A stretch of DNA of 46,583 bases, taken from Clostridia bacterium (GTDB lineage Bacteria > Bacillota > Clostridia > Christensenellales > Aristaeellaceae). Both the position numbers and the translations under genes were made by a program. Below, one piece after another: positions 31,890 to 39,212 of this stretch. The stretch is from NCBI GenBank assembly GCA_017463245.1, contig JAFTPN010000027.1, positions 1-46,583 on the forward strand. The letters run 5' to 3'. Position 1 is the first letter of the stretch; each line of letters starts with the position of its first letter. The notes beneath the pieces were generated by a model. That model saw only the letters and a list, made by a program, of their open reading frames with translations, ran no database searches and had not been told where the DNA came from.

Positions 31890-33147
31890 TCCCATCATGA
31901 ACGTGGACGTGCTGGTGGTAGGCGCTGGCCCCGCGGGTCTTGCCGCCGCCATCGCCGCCAAGGAAGACGGCATCGACAACCTGATGGTCATTGAGCGCGA
32001 ACACAACCCCGGCGGCATCCTGCGCCAATGCATCCACAACGGCTTCGGCCTCCACCGCTTCAAGGAGGAGCTCACCGGCCCCGAATATGCTCAGCGTGAT
32101 ATCGACAAGGCCAGGGAGCTGGGCATCTACATCCAGTGCGATACCACCGTGCTTTCCGTTGATGCCGACCACACCGTGACCTGTGTCAGCAGCGAGCATG
32201 GCCTGCAGGTGATCAAGGCCAAGGCCATCATTCTGGCCATGGGCTGCCGCGAGCGTCCCCGCGGGGCGCTGGCCACCCCCGGCACCCGCTGCGCCGGCAT
32301 CTACTCCGCCGGTACCGCCCAGAAGTTCGTGAACCTGGAAGGCTACATGCCCGGCAAGCGTGTGGTGATCCTGGGCAGCGGCGACATCGGCCTGATCATG
32401 GCTCGCCGCATGACGCTCCAGGGCGCAAAGGTGCTGGCCTGCGTGGAGCTGATGCCCTATTCCTCCGGCCTGAACCGCAACATCGTGCAATGCCTGAACG
32501 ACTACGACATCCCGCTGTATCTCAGCCACACCGTTATTGACATTCAGGGCAAGGAGCGCCTCTCCGGCGTTACCGTGGCCAAGGTGGACGAGAACCGCCA
32601 GCCCATCCCCGGCACGGAGATCCACTTCGACTGCGACACCCTGCTGCTCTCCGTGGGTCTGATCCCCGAGAACGAGCTTTCTCAGGGCGCAGGCGTGAAG
32701 CTCTCCCCCCTCACCTCCGGCGCGGAGGTGGACGATGTGCTGCAGACCAGCGTGCCGGGCATCTTCGCCTGCGGCAATGTGCTGCACGTGCATGATCTGG
32801 TGGATCATGTGTCCAACGAGAGCTTCAAGGCCGGTCACGCTGCCGCCGCCTATGCCCGCGGGCAGATCGACGAAAGCGAGACCATCGCCGTAAAGGACGG
32901 CAATGGCGTGCGCGGCACCGTTCCCCAGCGCATCCGCAAGGGCGTGAAGGAGTCCGTTGACCTCATGTTCCGTCCCTCCGGCGTGTTCCGCAAGGCCACC
33001 TGCATCGTGAAGTGCGGTGACAAGGAGATCGCCCGCAAGAAGGCGCCCATCTTCACCCCCGGCGAAATGGCCGTGGTGACCCTGAAGCCGGAGATCGTGG
33101 CTGAACTGAACTCCACCGTGACCGTTGAGATCGAAAGGGGCGAATGA
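31882..33147 (+). CDS. NAD(P)/FAD-dependent oxidoreductase, second subunit
   Basis: 421 aa. N-terminal FAD motif VDVLVVGAGPAGLAAAIAA, then the sequence GCRERPRG typical of the GlpB/nitrite reductase-like branch. A second Rossmann motif, VVILGSGDIGLIMARRM, lies near residue 165 (NAD(P)H). ATP-independent domain end: VPGIFACGNVLHVHDLVDHV. It should pass electrons between the GlpA-like dehydrogenase and NAD(P) or another carrier. The start overlaps the previous gene by 8 nt; the DUF1667 gene begins 1 nt after its stop. Confidence 0.88.
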   Translation: MSNPIMNVDVLVVGAGPAGLAAAIAAKEDGIDNLMVIEREHNPGGILRQCIHNGFGLHRFKEELTGPEYAQRDIDKARELGIYIQCDTTVLSVDADHTVTCVSSEHGLQVIKAKAIILAMGCRERPRGALATPGTRCAGIYSAGTAQKFVNLEGYMPGKRVVILGSGDIGLIMARRMTLQGAKVLACVELMPYSSGLNRNIVQCLNDYDIPLYLSHTVIDIQGKERLSGVTVAKVDENRQPIPGTEIHFDCDTLLLSVGLIPENELSQGAGVKLSPLTSGAEVDDVLQTSVPGIFACGNVLHVHDLVDHVSNESFKAGHAAAAYARGQIDESETIAVKDGNGVRGTVPQRIRKGVKESVDLMFRPSGVFRKATCIVKCGDKEIARKKAPIFTPGEMAVVTLKPEIVAELNSTVTVEIERGE

Positions 33148-33148
33148 T

Positions 33149-33502
33149 ATGGAACAGACCATCACCTGCATCTCCTGCCCCGTGGGCTGCCGCATGACGG
33201 TGACCATTGAAAACGGGCAGTTCGTTTCCGTTTCCGGCAACACCTGCAAGCGCGGCGAGGTCTATGCCCGCCAGGAGTGCATTGCTCCCCAGCGCATGGT
33301 CACCGCGGTGATCCCCGTGCAGGGCGCGGCCATGCCCCTCTCTGTCAAGACCCGCACCCCCATCCCCAAGGCGCAGATCAACGCCTGCATGCAGGCGCTC
33401 TCCGCCCTCACCATCACCGCCCCCGTCCATGCGGGCGATGTGGTGCTGGCCGATGTGTGCGGCACCGGGGTGGACATCATCGCCACCAAATCGGTTGAAT
33501 GA
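33149..33502 (+). CDS. DUF1667 (CxxC) protein, third subunit
   Basis: 117 aa. N-terminal ITCISCPVGCRMTVT gives a CxxCxxxC group, with Cys in GNTCKRGEVYARQEC, typical of DUF1667. The family is found as the third gene of GlpA/GlpB-like oxidoreductase operons. AAAGGGG lies before the ATG. The Cys pattern suggests metal or cluster binding. Function is inferred from this gene order. Confidence 0.85.
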   Translation: MEQTITCISCPVGCRMTVTIENGQFVSVSGNTCKRGEVYARQECIAPQRMVTAVIPVQGAAMPLSVKTRTPIPKAQINACMQALSALTITAPVHAGDVVLADVCGTGVDIIATKSVE

Positions 33503-33532
33503 TGAACAGGGCGTGAACTTTGCTTTTTCCTC

Positions 33533-33561
33533 TTGTGAAGCAGGCAAAGATTTGCTATAAT
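33533..33561 (+). promoter_or_regulatory. yajC promoter
   Basis: TTGTGA (33533-33538), 17-nt spacer, extended -10 TGCTATAAT ending 33561. Confidence 0.8.
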
Positions 33562-33605
33562 AACAAAAGTGCCCTGAAGGGCTCAGTTTGAAAGGAGACT
33601 CAATC

Positions 33606-34010
33606 ATGGATCTCACCAAGATTTTCGGTATTGCCACCGCCGTGGCTGAAACCGCCACCACCACCGCTGCCACCGATCCCGCCGCCGTGGAAGAGCTGTC
33701 CGGCGCTGCCGCTGTTGTGCAGATGCTGGGTACCTTCCTGCCCATGATCATCATCTTCGTGGTGTTCTACTTCTTCCTCATCCGTCCCCAGAAGAAGAAG
33801 GACAAGCAGGTCAAGGACATGCTGGCCAACCTCAAGAATGGCGACCGCGTTTGCACCATCGGCGGCATCTACGGCACCATCGTCAACATCAAGGACGACA
33901 CCGTGACCCTGTCCGTGGGCACCGACAACGTGAAGCTGGTCTTCGCCCGCTGGGGCATCCGCAGCGTGGAAGAGCTGACCATTGAGAACGATGCCGAAGC
34001 TCTGAACTGA
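33606..34010 (+). CDS. yajC: preprotein translocase subunit YajC
   Basis: 134 aa. One membrane helix (FLPMIIIFVVFYFFLIRPQKKK, the first part of the YajC signature) with RPQKKK just inside, then the small SH3-like domain LKNGDRVCTIGGIYGTIVNI. An unusual Ala/Thr-rich N-terminal stretch (about 40 residues) precedes the helix. YajC associates with SecDF in protein export. SecD/F are not adjacent. AAAGGAG sets the start at 33606. Terminator at 34016. Confidence 0.93.
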   Translation: MDLTKIFGIATAVAETATTTAATDPAAVEELSGAAAVVQMLGTFLPMIIIFVVFYFFLIRPQKKKDKQVKDMLANLKNGDRVCTIGGIYGTIVNIKDDTVTLSVGTDNVKLVFARWGIRSVEELTIENDAEALN

Positions 34011-34015
34011 CGTTT

Positions 34016-34050
34016 CAAAGAAGTGGCCTGATGGCCACTTCTTTGAGTTT
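34016..34050 (+). terminator. yajC terminator, part of the family B element
   Basis: Perfect 13-bp stem CAAAGAAGTGGCC / GGCCACTTCTTTG, loop 4, then AGTTTT. It corresponds to the terminal hairpin of the family B element. Confidence 0.78.
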
Positions 34051-34199
34051 TGGGCAGATTTGGACTGGTCGCTTCGCTCCCGGTCGTCCAAATCTGTAAG
34101 GAATGTTTTTCGCAAAGCGAAAAACGACCCGCCCGCCCAGCAAAGCCGGTCGATACGATTACAGTCAGAGGCGCTGCGGCGCCTCCGACACCTCCAAAA
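34016..34199. repeat. multi-hairpin intergenic element, family B (copy 2)
   Basis: Reverse-complement counterpart of 10485-10667. The near-identical core is at 34054-34132. Stem AGGCGC-CGCA-GCGCCT (minus strand, 34169-34184) replaces AGGGTC-CGCA-GACCCT of copy 1 with the loop kept. It follows yajC directly, as copy 1 follows rpsT in the rpsT direction. Confidence 0.8.
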
Positions 34200-34218
34200 G
34201 TATTTTGTCACACTACAA

Positions 34219-34246
34219 CCTCCGTCCACCGGCGGAGGTCTTTTTG
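34219..34246 (+). terminator. intrinsic terminator-like hairpin upstream of the Cys-rich gene
   Basis: CCTCCG, loop, CGGAGG, then TCTTTTTG. It would stop read-through from yajC before the Cys-rich gene. Confidence 0.7.
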
Positions 34247-34274
34247 CACCCCTGCACCGCCCTCCGCATACCCT
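34247..34274 (+). promoter_or_regulatory. possible sporulation sigma-K/E-type promoter
   Basis: CACC (34247-34250) and, after 15 nt, GCATACCCT (34266-34274), which fits the mACm ... gCATAnnnT form of sigma-K promoters. No sigma-A promoter is visible between the terminator and the start codon. The motif is short and could be chance. Confidence 0.3.
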
Positions 34275-34299
34275 GGCAATGAACGGAGGCTGATGCGCC

Positions 34300-34848
34300 A
34301 TGAAACATCCCGAATGCTCCTGCCCTATGTGTAAGCCGCCCAAATCCACGCCCTGCCAGGGCTTTCTGCTGCCGAAGATCATCGCCAGCGGCCGCACATG
34401 GCTGCGGCGCAGCTGCGTCACCCTGCAGGTGGAGGGTCTCCCCTGCCAGGCGCAGCCGCCCTATGCACTTTGCAGCGTTTCCCCCTGCGGCGAGCCCACC
34501 TGGGAACCTTGCCTGGATGGCCGTCCCCTGCGCTACCTGGTCACGGTGCCGCTCTTGTGCCAGGTGCGGGACGCCTGCGGCTGCCTGCACAGCGGCAAGG
34601 CGGAGATCAGCACGGAACTGTGCCTCATCCCCACCTGCCCCTTGCCGGAGTGCTGGCGCGCCACCCTGATGGTGCTGCCCTGCGTGCGGCTGGTGTGCGC
34701 TGATTGCTCCCATAGCAGCTGCTTCTCCGCCCAGCTGGAGGTGCTGGTGGAAGCTTACCTGCTCCGCTGGGAAGCCTGCATGACGGACATCCCCTGCAAG
34801 CCCCGCTGCCCGGAGCTGCCGCTGTACCCGCAGCCCTGCTTTCCATAA
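34300..34848 (+). CDS. Cys-rich protein of unknown function
   Basis: 182 aa with about 23 cysteines spread along the length (for example ECSCPMC at the N terminus, CVRLVCADCSHSSC, CKPRCPEL near the end) and many prolines. No signal peptide, no recognisable domain. GGAGG lies 10 nt before the ATG. The regularly spaced Cys and the lack of export signal fit a cross-linked cytosol-assembled structural protein such as a spore coat or exosporium component. That is inference, helped by the possible sigma-K-type promoter. Metal binding is an alternative. It stands alone between yajC and thrS. Confidence 0.7.
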   Translation: MKHPECSCPMCKPPKSTPCQGFLLPKIIASGRTWLRRSCVTLQVEGLPCQAQPPYALCSVSPCGEPTWEPCLDGRPLRYLVTVPLLCQVRDACGCLHSGKAEISTELCLIPTCPLPECWRATLMVLPCVRLVCADCSHSSCFSAQLEVLVEAYLLRWEACMTDIPCKPRCPELPLYPQPCFP

Positions 34849-34852
34849 GCGC

Positions 34853-34883
34853 ACAAAAAAAGTGGCCAAAGCCACTTTTTTTG
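34853..34883. terminator. bidirectional terminator
   Basis: AAAAAAAGTGGC / GCCACTTTTTTT with a 4-nt loop. It serves the Cys-rich gene and the convergent thrS. Confidence 0.88.
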
Positions 34884-34890
34884 TTATGCC

Positions 34891-36654
34891 TTAGATTCGA
34901 TTCTTGATTTCATTGTCCAGCTTGGCCAGGAACTCGTCCATGGTCATCACGGTGGTCTGGTCGGTGTCGCGGTCGCGCACGGAAATGGTGCCGTCCTGCA
35001 CTTCCTTCTCGCCGATGATCAGCATATAGGGCACGCGATCCACCTGGCGGGCATAGCGGATCTTGTAGCCGATCTTCTCATTGCGGTCGTCCAGCTCGGC
35101 ACGCACCTTGGCGCCGCGCAGGGCCTCGTAGACCTTCTCGGCATAGGCCATGCTCTTGTCGGACACAGGCAGCACCTTCACCTGGGTGGGAGCCAGCCAG
35201 GTGGGGAACTTGCCGGCGAAATGCTCGGTGATAATGCCGATGAAGCGCTCGATGGAGCCATACACCACGCGATGGATCATGATGGGGCGCTTCTTGGAGC
35301 CATCCTCGGCCACGTATTCCAGCTGGAAATTTTGAGGCATCTGGAAGTCCAGCTGAATGGTGCCGCACTGCCAGGTACGGCCCAGGCAGTCACGCAGGTG
35401 GAAGTCGATCTTGGGGCCATAGAAAGCGCCGTCGCCCTCGTTGACGATGTAGGGCATGTTCAGCTTTTCCAGGGCAGCCTTCAGGCCGTTGGTCGCATCC
35501 TCCCAGTCCTCGTCGGAACCCATGGAGTCCTCGGGGCGGGTGGACAGCTCCACAAAGTATTCAAAGCCAAACTTGGTGTACACCTGGTTGATCAGGGACA
35601 CAACACCGGCGATCTCGTCCGGGATCTGCTCGCGGGTCATGAAGATGTGGGCGTCGTCCTGGGTGAAGCAACGCACACGGAACAGGCCGTGGAGAGCGCC
35701 CTTCAGCTCGTGGCGGTGCACCAGACCCAGCTCGCCGCAGCGGATGGGCAGCTCGCGGTAGGAGTGGGGCTGATTGCGGTAGACCATCACGCCGCCGGGG
35801 CAGTTCATGGGCTTGATGCAGAAGTCTTCCTCGTCGATCTTGGTGGCGTACATATTATCCTTGTAGTGATCCCAGTGGCCGCTGGTCTCCCACAGGTGAC
35901 GGTTCATCATCATGGGGGTGGAAACTTCCACATAGTCGGCAGCGTAGTGGATGTCGCGCCAGTAGTCGATCAGGGCGTTCTTCACCAGCATGCCCTTGGG
36001 CAGGAAGAAGGGGAATCCGGGGCCTTCATCAGCAAACATGAACAGACCCATTTCCTTGCCGATCTTGCGGTGGTCGCGCTTCTCGGCCTCTTCCAGCAGC
36101 TTCAGGTAATCCTGCAGCTCGTCGTTGTTGCGGAAGGCAATGCCGTTGATGCGGGTGAGCATCTTGTTGTTCTTGTCGTTCTTCCAGTAAGCGCCGGAAA
36201 GGGTCATCAGCTTGAAGGCCTTCAGCGCCTTGGTGTAGCACAGGTGGGGGCCAACGCACATGTCGATGTAGTCGCCCTGCTGATAGAAGGTCAGCACCGT
36301 ATCCTCGCTCAGGTCGCCGATGTGCTCCACCTTGTAGGTCTCGCCACGCTCTTCCATCAGCTTGATGGCCTCGTCGCGGCTCAGGGAGAAGGGCTTGATG
36401 GGCAGGTTTTTCTTCACAATGGCCTGCATTTCCTTCTCAATGGCAGGCAGGTCTTCCTCGCTGAGCTTGGTGTCGCCCAGGTCGATGTCGTAGTGGAAGC
36501 CCTTCTCGGTGGCAGGGCCATAGGCAAAGTGGGCGTGGGGGTACAGGTTCTTCACGGCCTGTGCCAGAATGTGCGCCGCGCTGTGGCGGATGACCTGCAG
36601 CTCGTCCTCTGCGGGGCATTCGGCCACGGTACCATTGTTGTAGATGATCTTCAT
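34891..36654 (-). CDS. thrS: threonine--tRNA ligase lacking most of the TGS domain
   Basis: 587 aa, against about 640 usual for bacterial ThrRS. The N terminus MKIIYNNGTVAECPAEDELQ is only ~25 residues before the editing domain (HSAAHILAQAVKNLYPHAHF and CVGPHLC), so the TGS domain is missing. The class II catalytic core is complete: motif 2 RCFTQDDAHIF, motif 3 region, and the zinc-site residues. The anticodon-binding domain (SDKSMAYAEKVYEALRGAK) closes the protein. AGGAGG sets the start. It is controlled by the T-box at 36655-36917. Confidence 0.95.
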   Translation of the reverse strand: MKIIYNNGTVAECPAEDELQVIRHSAAHILAQAVKNLYPHAHFAYGPATEKGFHYDIDLGDTKLSEEDLPAIEKEMQAIVKKNLPIKPFSLSRDEAIKLMEERGETYKVEHIGDLSEDTVLTFYQQGDYIDMCVGPHLCYTKALKAFKLMTLSGAYWKNDKNNKMLTRINGIAFRNNDELQDYLKLLEEAEKRDHRKIGKEMGLFMFADEGPGFPFFLPKGMLVKNALIDYWRDIHYAADYVEVSTPMMMNRHLWETSGHWDHYKDNMYATKIDEEDFCIKPMNCPGGVMVYRNQPHSYRELPIRCGELGLVHRHELKGALHGLFRVRCFTQDDAHIFMTREQIPDEIAGVVSLINQVYTKFGFEYFVELSTRPEDSMGSDEDWEDATNGLKAALEKLNMPYIVNEGDGAFYGPKIDFHLRDCLGRTWQCGTIQLDFQMPQNFQLEYVAEDGSKKRPIMIHRVVYGSIERFIGIITEHFAGKFPTWLAPTQVKVLPVSDKSMAYAEKVYEALRGAKVRAELDDRNEKIGYKIRYARQVDRVPYMLIIGEKEVQDGTISVRDRDTDQTTVMTMDEFLAKLDNEIKNRI

Positions 36655-36917
36655 ACCGCGTTCCTCCTGAAAAAGTTTTTCTTTGGGCGGTAAACAAAAA
36701 GCACCCGCCCCATCGCTGGGACGAATGCTGAATTTCTGCATCCGCGGTTCCACCCGGCTTGTTTTCACAACCACTCTTCATGCGCTATCGGGCATGACGC
36801 GCTCAACGTCGGGGGATGGTATCCTGCAAGCACCTGCGGCGCGAGCTTTCAGCCCATGACTCGCACTCTCTGGTCGTGGCTCTCCTGCAAACATGTTCCC
36901 CGTCATCCATCAAGATT
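36655..36917 (-). promoter_or_regulatory. threonine T-box riboswitch leader of thrS
   Basis: The minus strand has the T-box GTGGAACCGCG (within 36743-36755, GGGTGGAACCGCG), a Stem I region with candidate specifier ACC (Thr) at 36818-36820 in GATACCATCC, and an intrinsic terminator AGCATTCGTCCC / GGGGCGGGTGCT followed by TTTTTG (36694-36729). Uncharged tRNA-Thr would stabilise the antiterminator and allow thrS transcription. Confidence 0.9.
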
Positions 36918-36923
36918 GCATCA

Positions 36924-36952
36924 AGTATAATCCAATTCCCCCGGAAAGTCAA
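36924..36952 (-). promoter_or_regulatory. thrS promoter
   Basis: Minus strand TTGACT (36952-36947), 17-nt spacer, TATACT (36929-36924). Confidence 0.82.
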
Positions 36953-36972
36953 GCCTTTTTGACCGGGGCAGG

Positions 36973-37001
36973 TTTCCATTTTGCGCGCCTTGTGGTATAA
37001 T
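36973..37001 (+). promoter_or_regulatory. topB promoter
   Basis: TTTCCA (36973-36978), 17-nt spacer, TATAAT (36996-37001) preceded by TGG (extended -10). Confidence 0.72.
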
Positions 37002-37022
37002 ATTCACCCAAGGAGGATGCGT

Positions 37023-39191
37023 ATGGGACGGATCGTTGTGGTGGCGGAGAAGCCCAGCGTGGGGCGGGACATCGCCCGGGTGCTGGGCTGCCGCGAGCAG
37101 GGTAAGGGCTGCCTGATGGGTGCAGACTACGTGGTGACGTGGGCTGTGGGTCATTTGGTGACCCTTTGCGAGCCGGACGAGCTGGACGAGAAGTACAAGA
37201 AGTGGAGCATGACCACCCTGCCCATCCTGCCGGAAGACATCCCCCTGAAGGTCATCCCCACCACCCGCGACCAATACAAGGTGGTGAAGGATCTGATCTG
37301 TTCAGGCAGCACCGACGGCGTGATCTGCGCCACAGACGCAGGGCGCGAGGGTGAGTTGATCTTCCGCTATATCTACCAGAAAAGCGGGTGCAAGAAGCCC
37401 ATCCAGCGCCTGTGGATCTCCTCCATGACGGACGAGGCCATTGCCGAGGGCTTCCGCACCATCCAGCCCGGCGAGAAGTACGAAGGCCTGTTCCACAGCG
37501 CCCAATGCCGCTCCCAGGCCGACTGGCTGGTGGGCATGAACGCCTCCCGCGCCTTTACATTGAAGTACGACACGCTGCTCTCCGTGGGGCGGGTGCAGAC
37601 GCCCACGCTGGCGATCCTCGTCAAGCGGCGCAAGGAGATCGAGAACTTCAAGCCGGAGGAATACGCCACCCTCACCGCCGATTTCGGCGACTACAAGGGC
37701 GCCTGGTTCAATGAAAAGCTTGATCCCGATACCCACCTGCCCAATGCCGAGGCCGCCAAGGCCATCGCCGCGCAGGTCAAGGGGCAGCAAGGCACCGTGC
37801 TTTCTGCCGAGACCGCCCGCAAGCGCGACCTGCCGCCCCAGCTCTACGACCTGACCAGCCTCCAGCGGGATGCCAACAAGCTCCTGGGCTTTACCGCCGA
37901 TAAAACGCTGAAGCTGGCGCAATCCCTCTACGAGACCCGCAAGGCGCTGACCTACCCCCGCACCGACAGCCGCTACCTGCCCCCGGACATGATCCCCCGG
38001 GTGGTGCAGACCATGAAGCTGCTGCCCCCGGAATACCAAGCGCTGGTGCCGCCCGCCCTGCCCGGCGGCAAGCTGCCGGTGAGCAAGCGTACCGTGGACG
38101 AAACCAAGGTCACCGACCACCATGCGCTGATCCCCACCGCCAAGCGGGTGGATCCCTCCACCTTCCCGGAGGACGAGCGCCAGCTCTACGACCTGGTTGC
38201 CCGGCGGATGCTGGCCGCCTTCTACCCGCCCTGCGAGTATGATGCCACCAAGGTCATCACCCAGGTGGGCGAGCATCGCTTCCGCACCAATGGTCGGGTG
38301 GTGCTGCAAAACGGCTGGCGGGATATCGCGCCCCTGGCCAATCCGCCCAAGACCCGCAAGAAGAAATCTGCCGAAGCCGAGGAAGAAGCCGCCCTGCCGC
38401 CCCTTGCCCAGGGGGATGTGCGCACCGTGAAGGACACGCAGATCAAGCAGGACGCCACCAAGCCTCCGCCCCAGCACAACGATGCCTCGCTGCTCTCCGC
38501 CATGGAGAACGCTGGCCGCGAATTGGAGGACGAGGAGCTGCAGCGCCAGATGAAGGGCAGCGGCATTGGCACCCCCGCCACCCGCGCCGCCATCATCGAG
38601 CGACTGATGCAGGTGGGCTATGCCCAGCGCAAAGGCAAGACCATCCTGGCTACCGACAAGGGCGTGCAGCTCATCGCCATCATGCCCCAGGAGATCGCCT
38701 CCCCCGAAATGACCGGCCGCTGGGAGCTGGCCCTGGATCAGATCACCGATGGCAAGCAGGATCCCATGAAGTTCATGGAGAGCATTCGCCGCTTCTCCAC
38801 CTTCCTGGTCACCTACGCCCGTGACAACCGCGCCAATGTGGTCTTTCCCGATGACGGCCGCCGTAAAAAGCGCCAGCAGAAGCTGGTGGCCAAGGCCAAG
38901 GCTGTGCCGGAGGTAAGCTGCCCGGTGTGCGGACAAGGCCAGGTGTTGGAAAACGCCCAGACCTTCTTCTGCTCCCGCTCCGGCGAGGGCTGCCACTTCA
39001 CCCTGTGGAAGGACTGTCTCCAGCGCGGCGGCGGCCCCGAACTATCCGAAAAAATCATGCAGCTGCTCATCAGGCAAAGGCAGCTGCGGGGTTCCACCGG
39101 CACCATTGTGATGGATCAGCAGCGCATCGCCTTCTACCCCATCGGCAGCGAAAGCGCCACCGTGAACCGCAGTATCATCTATCAGAAATAA
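37023..39191 (+). CDS. topB: DNA topoisomerase III
   Basis: 722 aa from the ATG behind AAGGAGG. N-terminal Toprim (IVVVAEKPSVGRDIARVL; DGVICATDAGREGELIFRYI with the acidic DxD-type metal residues). Catalytic Tyr311 in LTYPRTDSRYLP. A zinc-ribbon-like tail CPVCGQGQVL ... CSRSGEGCHF at about residues 635-660 has a partial Cys set. Type IA topoisomerase relaxing or decatenating DNA, working with RecQ-like helicases. Upstream overlaps none; pepF begins 21 nt downstream. Homologs ride on mobile elements, but no such genes are near. Confidence 0.94.
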   Translation: MGRIVVVAEKPSVGRDIARVLGCREQGKGCLMGADYVVTWAVGHLVTLCEPDELDEKYKKWSMTTLPILPEDIPLKVIPTTRDQYKVVKDLICSGSTDGVICATDAGREGELIFRYIYQKSGCKKPIQRLWISSMTDEAIAEGFRTIQPGEKYEGLFHSAQCRSQADWLVGMNASRAFTLKYDTLLSVGRVQTPTLAILVKRRKEIENFKPEEYATLTADFGDYKGAWFNEKLDPDTHLPNAEAAKAIAAQVKGQQGTVLSAETARKRDLPPQLYDLTSLQRDANKLLGFTADKTLKLAQSLYETRKALTYPRTDSRYLPPDMIPRVVQTMKLLPPEYQALVPPALPGGKLPVSKRTVDETKVTDHHALIPTAKRVDPSTFPEDERQLYDLVARRMLAAFYPPCEYDATKVITQVGEHRFRTNGRVVLQNGWRDIAPLANPPKTRKKKSAEAEEEAALPPLAQGDVRTVKDTQIKQDATKPPPQHNDASLLSAMENAGRELEDEELQRQMKGSGIGTPATRAAIIERLMQVGYAQRKGKTILATDKGVQLIAIMPQEIASPEMTGRWELALDQITDGKQDPMKFMESIRRFSTFLVTYARDNRANVVFPDDGRRKKRQQKLVAKAKAVPEVSCPVCGQGQVLENAQTFFCSRSGEGCHFTLWKDCLQRGGGPELSEKIMQLLIRQRQLRGSTGTIVMDQQRIAFYPIGSESATVNRSIIYQK

Positions 39192-39212
39192 TATAGAAAG
39201 AAGGAACCTATC

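Noticed and set aside
35221-36693. Long plus-strand frame opposite thrS
   Set aside because: No start signal or domain; thrS is certain on the other strand.
37023-39191. topB as a sign of an integrative element
   Set aside because: Such elements carry topB homologs, but no relaxase, integrase or conjugation gene is near, and pepF follows in the same unit.
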